Assembly (NCBI GenBank): GCA_946886255.1
Contig: CAMPIG010000066.1
Location: 1-15,090, forward strand
Direction: 5' to 3'
DNA length: 15,090 bases
DNA from: an uncultured Cellvibrio sp.
GTDB taxonomy: Bacteria > Pseudomonadota > Gammaproteobacteria > Pseudomonadales > Cellvibrionaceae
Positions 1 through 6,784 of the stretch are shown in pieces (positions within the stretch are counted from its first letter, which is position 1; each line of letters begins with the position of its first letter). The notes beneath the pieces were generated by a model. The model saw only the letters and a program-made list of their open reading frames with translations, was not told the DNA's origin and searched no databases. The translations under genes and the position numbers were made by a program.

Positions 1-217
1 TATTGCAACTGACAGAATTGATCTGTAAACGCTGAGTCCACACTGTGCCTGCGCCATAGCGGACTAATTTCGTACCTGAGAACGTGCAGGTATTATTTTC
101 GTTAGCGCAATACTGCCAGGATGTAGCTTGGGCGTTGGCGAGGCTCGCACCCGTCAGTAAAAAAATGGTGAGGCAACTTTTCAGGATCCGCGCTGATAGC
201 GTTAATTGCATTGGCAT
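1..217 (-). CDS. N-terminal part of a secreted protein, cut by the window edge
   Basis: Only the first 72 codons are present; the gene runs off the left edge. The start at 217 is chosen because GGAG lies 6 bases upstream; a second Met two codons on would be 12 bases away. Residues 1-31 form a Sec signal peptide with basic residues, a hydrophobic stretch (about 15-27) and a likely cleavage after the ANAQA segment. The mature part begins with a Cys-rich stretch: WQYCANE, then CTFSGT, then VRYGAG, then W and a further Cys. From memory, this C-x-FSGT-x-x-VRYGAG pattern recurs as a small module in secreted polysaccharide-degrading enzymes of Cellvibrio-like bacteria; that is family knowledge, not something shown here. 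The catalytic part, if any, lies outside the window, so the function is unknown. No ORF of the annotated neighbours overlaps it. Confidence 0.75.
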   Translation of the reverse strand, partial: MPMQLTLSARILKSCLTIFLLTGASLANAQATSWQYCANENNTCTFSGTKLVRYGAGTVWTQRLQINSVSCN

Positions 218-452
218 AAAATTCTCCGTAATTAATCAGTGTTATTGCATGATTTGGAATAAAAGTCGGAGTGCAAAGAACGAAACGAAAACATCAATGG
301 CTTTTTATTGTTATGTAGAGACCTACGCATGATCCTCAAAGATCTTTTAAAAGACTGTGTGAAATACCACATAGCATGATTATTACCGAATCAATGCAAA
401 AAAAACCGGGTTGCAAAATATGCCTGGTGAGAATATTGAAGGAAAGTAAATT

Positions 453-1520
453 TTAGTCACACACCACCTGATCACGACCATTCAACTTGGCTTGGTAGAG
501 CGCTTTATCTGCCCGGGCGATTATGCTTTCCAAGGTGTCATCTTCCCGGCGTGATGTTGCGCCACCCGAGGCGGTTAGTTTGCCTACCACTGGAAATAAT
601 TCTCGATTAATTGCAGTGCGCAGCCGTTCTGCTACAGCAAATACACTCTGCTCTGCAATGCCGCGAATCACAACCAGAAATTCTTCGCCGCCCCAACGAA
701 TCAAATAGCCGTCACTGCGTAACGCGCCACTTACACGCATTGCAAATTGTTGTAACACGCTATCGCCTATCAGGTGACCGTGGGTATCGTTAATCTGCTT
801 GAAGTGATCGATGTCCAACATAATGATACTGCCGGCAACGCCGCTACGCATAAAATCATCAAGTAAGCGTTGGCCGCCCCAACGATTGTATTGTCGCGTT
901 AGCTCATCACGCTCGGCCAATGTGTGCATATGGGAGTTATCATGCTGCAGGCGCTCAATTTGCAGGCGCACCCGGTATTGAAACGGTAGTAAAACCAAAA
1001 GCAATAAAATAGCCAAACCATAACTCATAAACATTTCCTGGCCGCGCGAAGACCACAATTCCTCCTTATGTGTCAATAAATAACCCAGAATTGGCAATGC
1101 GTTTAACACCCAGGCGACGATCATGATCGGAAAGGCACGCCGTGGCGGAAGTATGACCATCACCAGCACAATCAGAATAATGAGGAAGGAGGAAATAGGC
1201 GGGAAAATGTTAATCAGCAGAATATCGGGAGACTGATTCGCGCGCAGGCTGTAATACCAGGCCGGCAATGAAAGCGCGGTAATGCCTACGGCAAAGGCTG
1301 AGTAGACTACGTGTAAAAGACGCTTCGGTTGGCGTATCAACCAAACCGCAAGTGCAAGGTTCGCGACGGTAACCAAGGGCGGTATCACCAAATCCATAAG
1401 CTCTGGTTCTGGTTCCAGGTAGTGCAGAATGCTAGTGGCCAGGCCGATAGATCCGGTCAGTGCAAGCAGCACCAATACTCCCCGGTAAAAAGCACGCTCA
1501 TCAATAGATTTGTTCTGCAT
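453..1520 (-). CDS. Membrane diguanylate cyclase (GGDEF domain)
   Basis: Predicted to make cyclic di-GMP from two GTP at the inner face of the cytoplasmic membrane. The 355-aa protein has an N-terminal membrane region (about residues 13-182) with roughly six hydrophobic helices, a short linker that may be helical, then a GGDEF domain (about 195-355). The active-site signature is GGEEF at 277-281, a functional variant, with metal-binding Asp236 in the LDID segment and the NDTHGH segment at 244-249. The inhibitory I-site RxxD, expected five residues before the signature, is not intact: the matching segment reads RSDG, so product inhibition may be weak. The membrane region matches no named sensor domain I recognise, so the signal is unknown. 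The ribosome-binding site is weak. It is transcribed away from the 1749 gene, and no clear terminator follows. An active cyclase is likely but not proven. Confidence 0.9.
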   Translation of the reverse strand: MQNKSIDERAFYRGVLVLLALTGSIGLATSILHYLEPEPELMDLVIPPLVTVANLALAVWLIRQPKRLLHVVYSAFAVGITALSLPAWYYSLRANQSPDILLINIFPPISSFLIILIVLVMVILPPRRAFPIMIVAWVLNALPILGYLLTHKEELWSSRGQEMFMSYGLAILLLLVLLPFQYRVRLQIERLQHDNSHMHTLAERDELTRQYNRWGGQRLLDDFMRSGVAGSIIMLDIDHFKQINDTHGHLIGDSVLQQFAMRVSGALRSDGYLIRWGGEEFLVVIRGIAEQSVFAVAERLRTAINRELFPVVGKLTASGGATSRREDDTLESIIARADKALYQAKLNGRDQVVCD

Positions 1521-1748
1521 TCTCTATCTGTTAAACCGTCGAGTTAAAGTTTGGCCCATATTGCGCAATGTCGGACGCCATCGGGTGAAGCCAAGCATCT
1601 TATAGCCTTAAGGTAAAATGACAAGCTATGATGCAGCGCCAGATAGTAGGGTAGGATCAAAGATGCAGTCTGGACTTTTATGGCCCTGGAGAGCATTGCT
1701 GCTGAAAGTGAGCTATAAATACGCATACCCGCGGAGCGAGTCGATCAT

Positions 1749-2048
1749 ATGAATATTGTCTACAGTATGCCAGATGAAAAGATAGTCGCGTTAGCGTTTG
1801 CCGAGCTGCTACAAGATCCCCTTGCCAGAAAAATCCTTGAGCAGGATGCCGTTGAATCTCCGACAGAAGCAAGCCATCTAAGCCGGTTTTATTGGCGAAT
1901 GGTCGCTCATTCAGCACGAAGCGGAGTATCCCCACCCTGTGAAAGCGGTACTGAATTTTGGATAGACAAACTTCACGATTCCATTGGCGATTATCTTAAA
2001 CGGGCTGGATACGCTGCTGAGTGGGATGAAGTAAAAAATAAAGCGTAA
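1749..2048 (+). CDS. Hypothetical protein, 99 aa
   Basis: I do not recognise this protein. It is small, soluble and acidic at both ends, mostly predicted helix, with no signal peptide, membrane segment or metal motif. The N-terminal half (ALAFAELLQDPLARKILEQD) looks like an amphipathic helix pair, and the C-terminus is charged. The start at 1749 has only a distant GGAG (12 bases upstream), so translation may be weak or the start uncertain; the next in-frame Met is residue 7, without a better site. It stands alone between the divergently transcribed cyclase and a small membrane protein. Codon use resembles its neighbours and the frame stays open for 300 bases, which supports a real gene. Confidence 0.55.
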   Translation: MNIVYSMPDEKIVALAFAELLQDPLARKILEQDAVESPTEASHLSRFYWRMVAHSARSGVSPPCESGTEFWIDKLHDSIGDYLKRAGYAAEWDEVKNKA

Positions 2049-2195
2049 TGATTTACAACATGGTGCTAACTGATTTCTTGTTGTTTGATCAGAAACGGAT
2101 AATATTTCGCGCTATTAACAGATTGAAGTTTGACCGTCTTTTCTGCAAAATCCGTTTTATCTTTACGGCAGTATTCATCTAACTTAACAATAAAC

Positions 2196-2199
2196 AGGA
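2196..2199 (+). promoter_or_regulatory. Ribosome binding site that fixes the start of the 72-aa membrane protein
   Basis: AGGA sits 8 bases before the ATG at 2208. It lies almost against the in-frame ATG at 2199 and far downstream of the longer possible start at 2130, so 2208 is the best start. Confidence 0.65.
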
Positions 2200-2207
2200 T
2201 GACTATC

Positions 2208-2426
2208 ATGAGTAAAAACCAAAAACTTGGCTGGGGTTTTCTGGCAGTTGGCTTTTTGATTATTCCCTTGTCCTATGCGCTTTTCAGCCGTGAGGCTTTT
2301 GTCATCACTACCTGTGTCGGCCTGATGGCAATATCGTTTGGCGGTTTTCAGTTGTTCATCAATAAACCCTATGTTCCCCACACAGCTACAACGCCTAAAG
2401 GTCGTAAAGCTAGCCGGCGTCACTAA
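2208..2426 (+). CDS. Small membrane protein, 72 aa, two transmembrane helices
   Basis: Unrecognised small inner-membrane protein. After a short basic N-terminus (MSKNQK) come two hydrophobic helices, about residues 8-28 and 33-54, joined by a short SREA turn. A basic tail follows (KGRKASRRH), which predicts that both ends face the cytoplasm. A longer reading from 2130 would add 26 residues without hydrophobic or conserved character and lacks a ribosome-binding site, so the shorter form is preferred. The preceding 150 bases are AT-rich and probably hold its promoter, though no convincing -35/-10 pair was found. It is separated from the YCII gene by 59 bases and could be co-transcribed with it. 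Function unknown. Confidence 0.6.
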   Translation: MSKNQKLGWGFLAVGFLIIPLSYALFSREAFVITTCVGLMAISFGGFQLFINKPYVPHTATTPKGRKASRRH

Positions 2427-2485
2427 ACCGGTGGCCACTACACGTAGATACTGCCTCGACTCCGTATTTCAACAAGGAATCATTC

Positions 2486-2863
2486 ATGAAATTTCTCTGT
2501 CTCGCTTATGAAGATGAAAATATCTTCCATCAAATGCCGCACGCTGAGTGGCTAGCGTTGCGCGATGAAACCCTGGCTTATGTGGATGGGCTTCGCCAAA
2601 GCGGAAAGCTGGTTATGACCGAGCCGCTGCAAAGTGCGCGCAAGGCCAACACCGTGCAAATTCGCAACGGCATTTCTTCTATTACTGACGGGCCGTTTGC
2701 GGAAACCAAGGAGCAGTTGGGTGGATTTTTCCTGATTGATGTTAAGGATCAGGAAGAGGCTGTGCAGATCGCCTTGAACTGGCCGTCTGCACGTTTAGGC
2801 AAGATTGAAGTGCGGCCCATTGAATCGGGGTTGAGCACTGACACGCGGTATAACGCCTTATAA
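2486..2863 (+). CDS. YCII-related domain protein
   Basis: A 125-aa soluble protein of the YCII superfamily (a ferredoxin-like alpha/beta fold related to dimeric alpha-beta barrels). The family hallmark is visible: an N-terminal strand MKFLCLAYEDE, a helix, then TDGPFAETKEQLGGFFLIDV (about residues 67-86), a helix rich in Glu/Ala, and the C-terminal strand KIEVRPI. Length is typical. The start has a good AAGGA 7 bases upstream. In many bacteria this family sits beside an ECF sigma factor gene; none is present here. The biochemical role of this group is poorly known. YCII-type proteins have a proposed His/Asp active site, but I cannot assign catalytic residues here, so no reaction is given. Confidence 0.85.
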   Translation: MKFLCLAYEDENIFHQMPHAEWLALRDETLAYVDGLRQSGKLVMTEPLQSARKANTVQIRNGISSITDGPFAETKEQLGGFFLIDVKDQEEAVQIALNWPSARLGKIEVRPIESGLSTDTRYNAL

Positions 2864-2894
2864 CCAAATAGTTGATATAAACGGAACTAAAAAT

Positions 2895-2948
2895 CTTGCG
2901 CGCAAAACACGCAAGGGTAAAATATGCGCCACAGCAAAAACCTGCTGT
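2895..2948 (+). other. Two small hairpins before the PEP-CTERM gene
   Basis: Two short perfect inverted repeats lie side by side: CTTGCG/CGCAAG with a 9-base spacer (2895-2915), and ACAGCA/TGCTGT with a 6-base loop (2931-2948). Neither is followed by a T run, so they are not classic terminators. They may be leader RNA structure, a weak stop for the YCII gene, or chance. Confidence 0.3.
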
Positions 2949-2983
2949 AGATTAATATGATTCATAAATAAAGGGACGATCTC

Positions 2984-3685
2984 ATGATTAAACTTCCTGG
3001 ATTATTGGCAATTGCATTTCTCTCGCTGCCCTTTTCGGTCAATGCAGCGATCATCGACATCGAATATTCCGGTTACGTGTCAGGCACCGAAGGCAATGGT
3101 CTTGGCTTCAACTGGGGCGATACCATCAATGGCACATTGCGTATTGATACCAGCTACTCGTCTGGCGACGTTTGGAGTGAAACCGATAAAGCACGCTATG
3201 AAGCGGGGCCGGATCAGTATGATCTGGTTTCGGGCTATCACACCGGCAATACTGGTAGCTCAGTGGATTTTGTTGAAATTTATAACGATTCCCACGATGA
3301 CTTCATGGGCGGCTTTGAAGATTTCCTGTCGATCTCTGATTCCAATTCAGAATTTTTCTTCACCTCCGACAATACCTACACATCGGATTTCTTTTCCATT
3401 CAATTGCAATTTGCCTTCCAGGGTATCGATTGGATAACCAGCGAGTCTTTGGATAACCTGAATATTCTGGTAAATGATTTGGTCACCATGGGGCCATCCT
3501 GGGGTGTGATGACCAACAGCTACGGCTCTGGTGATTTCAGCGGTAATTATTCAGCCTATAGCGATACAGCGTTTTTGAATTTCACCAGCGTGAATATCAA
3601 GTCGATTGATGTTCCTGCACCGGGTTCACTGGCATTACTGTTGATTGGCGCGGCCGGGTTATTGGTGTGTCGCCGCAGAGTATAA
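2984..3685 (+). CDS. PEP-CTERM sorting domain protein
   Basis: A 233-aa exported protein. Residues 1-22 are a Sec signal peptide ending near VNA. The mature part is acidic, rich in Gly, Ser, Asp and aromatic residues, and probably all beta; YSGYVSGTEGNG and a TINGTLRIDT segment near the start are typical of PEP-CTERM cargo. The C-terminus (about 209-233) shows the tripartite sorting signal: VPAPGS (in place of the common VPEP), a hydrophobic helix LALLLIGAAGLLVC, and the basic end RRRV. In the known pathway an exosortase in the inner membrane processes such signals during export to the surface or biofilm matrix; no exosortase gene is in this window. GGGA lies about 8 bases before the ATG. A strong terminator follows. 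The specific function of the mature domain is unknown. Confidence 0.85.
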   Translation: MIKLPGLLAIAFLSLPFSVNAAIIDIEYSGYVSGTEGNGLGFNWGDTINGTLRIDTSYSSGDVWSETDKARYEAGPDQYDLVSGYHTGNTGSSVDFVEIYNDSHDDFMGGFEDFLSISDSNSEFFFTSDNTYTSDFFSIQLQFAFQGIDWITSESLDNLNILVNDLVTMGPSWGVMTNSYGSGDFSGNYSAYSDTAFLNFTSVNIKSIDVPAPGSLALLLIGAAGLLVCRRRV

Positions 3686-3704
3686 AGTAGAAGACTTCCA
3701 TCGT

Positions 3705-3733
3705 GAAAAGAGCCCGCTATCGGGCTCTTTTTC
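3705..3733. terminator. Bidirectional intrinsic terminator
   Basis: A perfect 11-bp stem (AAAAGAGCCCG at 3706-3716, CGGGCTCTTTT at 3721-3731) closes a CTAT loop, with T runs on both strands. It ends the PEP-CTERM gene on the + strand and the broken lipoprotein gene on the - strand, whose stop is at 3742. Confidence 0.9.
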
Positions 3734-3741
3734 TTTCAGAT

Positions 3742-4371
3742 TTATAAATCCGCTTCAAACTGTATCACCTGCCCTGCTACCAACCGGTCACTTTCAATCG
3801 TCAACACGGGCTCGCTGCCACCAGCAGCGATCTCCACTTGCAGCGATTCACCAGGCAACAAACTTTTTAGGGATTGTTCAGCCCGCACACCATTGACTGC
3901 AACATAGGCATCATAATAAATCGGCGCGATACCGCGGTTCTCAACAGTGACCACCGAATGCGATGATGATGCTTGAAAGGCTGTGATATGAAATTTATAA
4001 CCGTTCGCCATGCCCGCTTGTTTGATACGCTCATTGCTCTGGTATTCCGGCTGATCGTTGCCGATCATGTAGGTGATGTTGAATTCCTCGCTTAATGCCT
4101 CGTAGGTTCTGCCGTACATGCCCTCAACGTTGAGCGCATTTTCCTGGTCATAATCGGAGTAGTACTGAGCTCACCGCCGTGGGGGGAATGTGCATAGCGC
4201 GCGGTATGGCCGAATACTCGCCACATATCTGCATTGTAATCCGCGTGCTCGCTATGCATAAATGAATCATCGAAATTGCCGAACTGTAGCGCCCGCAATT
4301 CAGCATCATTGGCTATCGGAGTATTACTGCTGTCCCGGCGTCGATGGAGATGCTCCAATGTTCGGTCGCTA
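3742..4371 (-). pseudogene. 3' half of a broken DUF4832-like glycosidase-type lipoprotein gene
   Basis: Reading on the - strand from about 4371, conserved-looking protein sequence can be followed only by changing frame twice. It starts as TEHWSISIDAG. A one-base loss near 4338 moves it to the frame reading DSSNTPIANDAELRALQF and on through FGNFDDSFMHSEHADYN to SPHGGELS. Another one-base loss near 4150 moves it to the frame reading YYSDYDQENALNVEGMYG, which stays open to the stop at 3742. The FDDSF, GGE and MIGNDQP-like segments and the beta-rich tail (YYDAYVAVNGV, ending in FEADL) match what I remember of DUF4832 proteins, whose function is unknown. This is the continuation of the fragment at 6785-7364; the cellulase block lies between. 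It cannot make the original protein. Confidence 0.75.
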
Positions 4372-4526
4372 GCTACCCAGACACTGGTACCGTTATTGTC
4401 GCTTTTGTAATTGGAGATAAAAGCGGTTTGGAAGATGGTTAGGTTCTCGGTGGGTGCCCATTGGAAAGCCTCGTAGAAACCGATACGCTCTCTCTGGAAG
4501 TTGTCATCGCCCCAGCCAATACTGAT
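4372..4526 (-). pseudogene. Gene fragment resembling an internal piece of a TonB-dependent receptor
   Basis: About 50 codons on the - strand, bounded upstream by an in-frame TAA (4527-4529). They read ISIGWGDDNFQRERIGFYEAF then QWAPTENLTIFQTAFISNYKS, ending near the joint with the broken lipoprotein gene. The alternating beta pattern with RERxGxYxAxQWxPTxxLxxxxTxF is reminiscent of barrel strands of large TonB-dependent receptors in Cellvibrio-like bacteria. It has no start, signal or stop of its own and is not part of the DUF4832-like protein. The family call is a tentative inference from motif style. Confidence 0.35.
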
Positions 4527-4680
4527 TTAGCTCCAAAATAACCTGTTCAAAAGAAAACAGCTATTTATTCGTTTGTCGATGGCACGCTGGGTTATCTACT
4601 TATAGAAATAGGCATGAGATGCACGGTGTAGCGTGAACTCACAGAATTAGCATCGCCACTTTTATTAGCAACCACAAAGA

Positions 4681-4711
4681 AAAAAGGCCGACTTCATAAT
4701 GAAGTCGGCCT
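4681..4711 (-). terminator. Intrinsic terminator of the GH5 cellulase gene
   Basis: A perfect 12-bp stem (AGGCCGACTTCA at 4685-4696, TGAAGTCGGCCT at 4700-4711) with a 3-base loop begins 15 bases past the cellulase stop. On the - strand it is followed by a T tract, as expected of a rho-independent terminator. Confidence 0.9.
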
Positions 4712-4725
4712 GTAGTAACTATTAA

Positions 4726-6606
4726 TTATTCTGCCAATGTAATGGTGGCACTTTTAATGGTGACTGTGCCTGCCGTTGCGAAGAATTGGAGCCCGAAACT
4801 TGTTACATCAGGTACATCAGTAAAACCGGAGCAGGTTAATGTTTTATCCTGACCGGCGACAATCGGGGTAGCCGTCCAACAAACCCATTGCTCACCGCCT
4901 GTATCTCCCCAGTCGTTGTCCATTGCAAAGAACTGAAGAAGAGCGTCATTACCATCGTTGCGATTGGTTACGAAAGCCTGATCAAAATTTAAGACTACGC
5001 TAACGGTTGCACCATTCATATTGATTGCTTGGCTAAAGTTTACCTGAGCAGACTGATTCGCGGCATTTAGTGTGAATTCAATATTTGCGGCAGAGTCATT
5101 CTTTACGACACCCTCTGAAACACTCCAGTTACTTGGAGTTGTATCAAGTACGATGACGTTACTTGCGGAAGATGAGCTGCTTGAAGAGCTACTTGAACTT
5201 GAAGAGCTACTTTTCTTTCCTGCACCGATTAAAAGTGCATCCATTACTTGTTGGTCACCTACCGCCGGAGTGTTACGGTCAAACAACCAACCCGGACTAG
5301 CGCCGATTTCCCAAATAAACGGAAGCATCCCATTTTCCAGCGCTTTTTGGGTGACGTATTGGTGAAAATATGCACGTGAAGCGCGATGCAGGGTGAGAGC
5401 GTCACCAGTGAGTTGAGAGCGATATATCGCGGTAAACTCACCTAATACCACCGGAATTCCACGATCCACAAATTTTGCTTTCATCTTGGCAAATTCAGCA
5501 TCTACATAATCTTCCTCACCCCAAGTCGCATTACGCTCTGGATCAGTGGTGGAGTGATAGTCTTTGCCCCAGTAATAGGTCATTTTCCCCCACTCCTCGT
5601 CCTTATCCATAATCGTAAAATTGAATGGATAGAAATGAACTTCAGCCATTTGACGGCCAGTTGCAGTATCGGACGGCATGGTATCCCACTCAGTGGCGGC
5701 CTTTTCGATGTTTGTTTTTGGCGCCTGTATCACGAGTACACGATAGGCATTTTTCCCACCGGTTGAACGGACAGCGTCCACAAAGGTTTGGTGGTATCTG
5801 TCAAGATCAGCCATATCTTGTTCGGTTTCGGCATCTGGCTCGTTGGCACTGGCAAACATCACATGCTCATCAAAGTCACGCAGCTTTGTTGCGATCTGCT
5901 CCCAATAGGCTTTTTGCTTGGCATCAACTTTCGCTCTTAATTCGTCGGTCACAGGGCCTTTGTTTTCTCTGGCTAAGGGTTCGGAGAATTGTCTCTCCAA
6001 CCAACCGCCATCCCAATGAATATTGACGATGACATAAAGGTCGTTATCCACTGACCACTGAACAACTTGTTTTACGCGATCGAGCCACACAGCGCTAATT
6101 TCTGCCGTTTCCTGGTTTGCATACTGATCCCAGGAGACAGGTATACGCACAGCGTCCACACCGCTATCTTTCATCAGCTTAATATAAGCCTCGGAGATCA
6201 ATGGATTACCCCAACAGGTCTCTGCCGCTGGCGTGCAACCATAAGCTTCCATAGTATTTCCGATGTTAACGCCAAGCTTGAATTTGCTAGCAAGCTGTAC
6301 CGCATCGCTTTCCATTCCCGTCATATCCGGGGCAATAGGGTTGGTGTTATAGCTCGGATAAAGCGCAGCGCTGGCTGATGAAGCTGCAAGACTGGAGGAG
6401 CTTGCGACTGAAGAAGAACTTGCAAGACTGGATGAACTGGCATCGACCGATGAGGCATTAACACTAACCGCGCTCGATTGACTGGATACCGATTCAACTA
6501 CCGACGAGACACTGCTCGAACTAGCACCCGAGCCTGACCCCGAACCGCCACAAGCAGAAAGCAGCGAGGTAATGCCAAGCATTACCAATATATTTATTGT
6601 TTTCAT
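4726..6606 (-). CDS. GH5 cellulase (endoglucanase) lipoprotein with C-terminal beta-sandwich-like domain
   Basis: Predicted to hydrolyse beta-1,4-glucan, tethered to the envelope by lipid. The 626-aa protein starts with a lipoprotein signal peptide (lipobox LSAC, Cys19), then a Gly/Ser linker (20-80) and the GH5 TIM barrel (about 95-462). Family residues are visible: Arg154 in VRIPVSW, His197 in NIHWDGGW, acid/base Glu256 in ANEP, His324 and Tyr326 in VHFYPF, nucleophile Glu390 in VLGEF, and Trp432 in PFIWE. GVNIGNTMEA and CWGNP near the barrel start resemble GH5 endoglucanases of the GH5_4 type, but I do not assign a subfamily. A run of 15 Ser (466-480) links to a beta-rich C-terminal region (about 483-626) that may bind carbohydrate. 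The gene has its own promoter and terminator and sits inside a broken gene. Another beta-glycan substrate (xyloglucan, mannan) is possible. Confidence 0.92.
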   Translation of the reverse strand: MKTINILVMLGITSLLSACGGSGSGSGASSSSVSSVVESVSSQSSAVSVNASSVDASSSSLASSSSVASSSSLAASSASAALYPSYNTNPIAPDMTGMESDAVQLASKFKLGVNIGNTMEAYGCTPAAETCWGNPLISEAYIKLMKDSGVDAVRIPVSWDQYANQETAEISAVWLDRVKQVVQWSVDNDLYVIVNIHWDGGWLERQFSEPLARENKGPVTDELRAKVDAKQKAYWEQIATKLRDFDEHVMFASANEPDAETEQDMADLDRYHQTFVDAVRSTGGKNAYRVLVIQAPKTNIEKAATEWDTMPSDTATGRQMAEVHFYPFNFTIMDKDEEWGKMTYYWGKDYHSTTDPERNATWGEEDYVDAEFAKMKAKFVDRGIPVVLGEFTAIYRSQLTGDALTLHRASRAYFHQYVTQKALENGMLPFIWEIGASPGWLFDRNTPAVGDQQVMDALLIGAGKKSSSSSSSSSSSSSSSASNVIVLDTTPSNWSVSEGVVKNDSAANIEFTLNAANQSAQVNFSQAINMNGATVSVVLNFDQAFVTNRNDGNDALLQFFAMDNDWGDTGGEQWVCWTATPIVAGQDKTLTCSGFTDVPDVTSFGLQFFATAGTVTIKSATITLAE

Positions 6607-6629
6607 AACGGAGATCTCAATACTTATTG

Positions 6630-6658
6630 TTAATAGATTCGCATCACCGTACTGTCAG
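6630..6658 (-). promoter_or_regulatory. Predicted sigma-70 promoter of the GH5 cellulase gene
   Basis: On the - strand, CTGACA (-35, 6653-6658) and TATTAA (-10, 6630-6635) are separated by exactly 17 bases, matching the consensus at 5 of 6 and 4 of 6 positions. A start near 6623 would give a leader of about 17 bases that contains the GAGA ribosome-binding site 8 bases before the ATG. The -35 box lies inside the 19-bp palindrome. Confidence 0.5.
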
Positions 6659-6664
6659 TACGGT
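6646..6664. promoter_or_regulatory. Perfect 19-bp palindrome, candidate operator of the GH5 cellulase gene
   Basis: ACCGTACTG (6646-6654) and its exact reverse complement (6656-6664) flank one central base. The site ends 40 bases before the cellulase start codon and covers the predicted -35 box, the usual place for a dimeric repressor. It has no T run and is not a terminator. Which regulator binds, if any, is unknown. Confidence 0.55.
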
Positions 6665-6784
6665 TGAGCTCAGGCTATTGAAATCCTGGGGGACACAGAT
6701 AACGCTTTTCGGAAAAAGACTACTAAAAAAACGAAAAGTAGAAGTTTTTTTTGATTTGGCGGTAGTTTGAGTAGGGAGGGGAAA

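Larger units (their letters stand above)
4357..6784. other. Inserted block carrying the GH5 cellulase gene
   Basis: This is the stretch separating the two halves of the broken lipoprotein gene. It is about 2.43 kb and is flanked on both sides by the 5-bp direct repeat GCTCC (4352-4356 and 6785-6789), which could be a short target duplication or microhomology. Inside are a scrap resembling a TonB-dependent receptor, the cellulase terminator, the cellulase gene and its promoter. No transposase, integrase or long terminal inverted repeat was seen, so the mechanism is open. The edges are estimated from where the broken protein stops and resumes, and may be off by tens of bases. Confidence 0.5.

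Noticed and set aside
84..332. 82-codon open frame on the + strand at the left end
   Set aside because: The - strand there encodes a signal peptide with a well-spaced ribosome-binding site; the + frame has none.
401..420. Possible terminator of the first cyclase
   Set aside because: An A/T run is present, but the only stem is a 4-bp AACC/GGTT, too short for a terminator.
1521..1748. Promoters in the divergent gap between the first cyclase and the 99-aa gene
   Set aside because: A TATAAAT-like box occurs near 1715, but no -35 box lies at suitable spacing, so no promoter is called.
5554..6378. Open frames on the + strand across the cellulase gene
   Set aside because: They oppose a full GH5 domain with all key residues; the products are His/Arg/Trp-rich noise.
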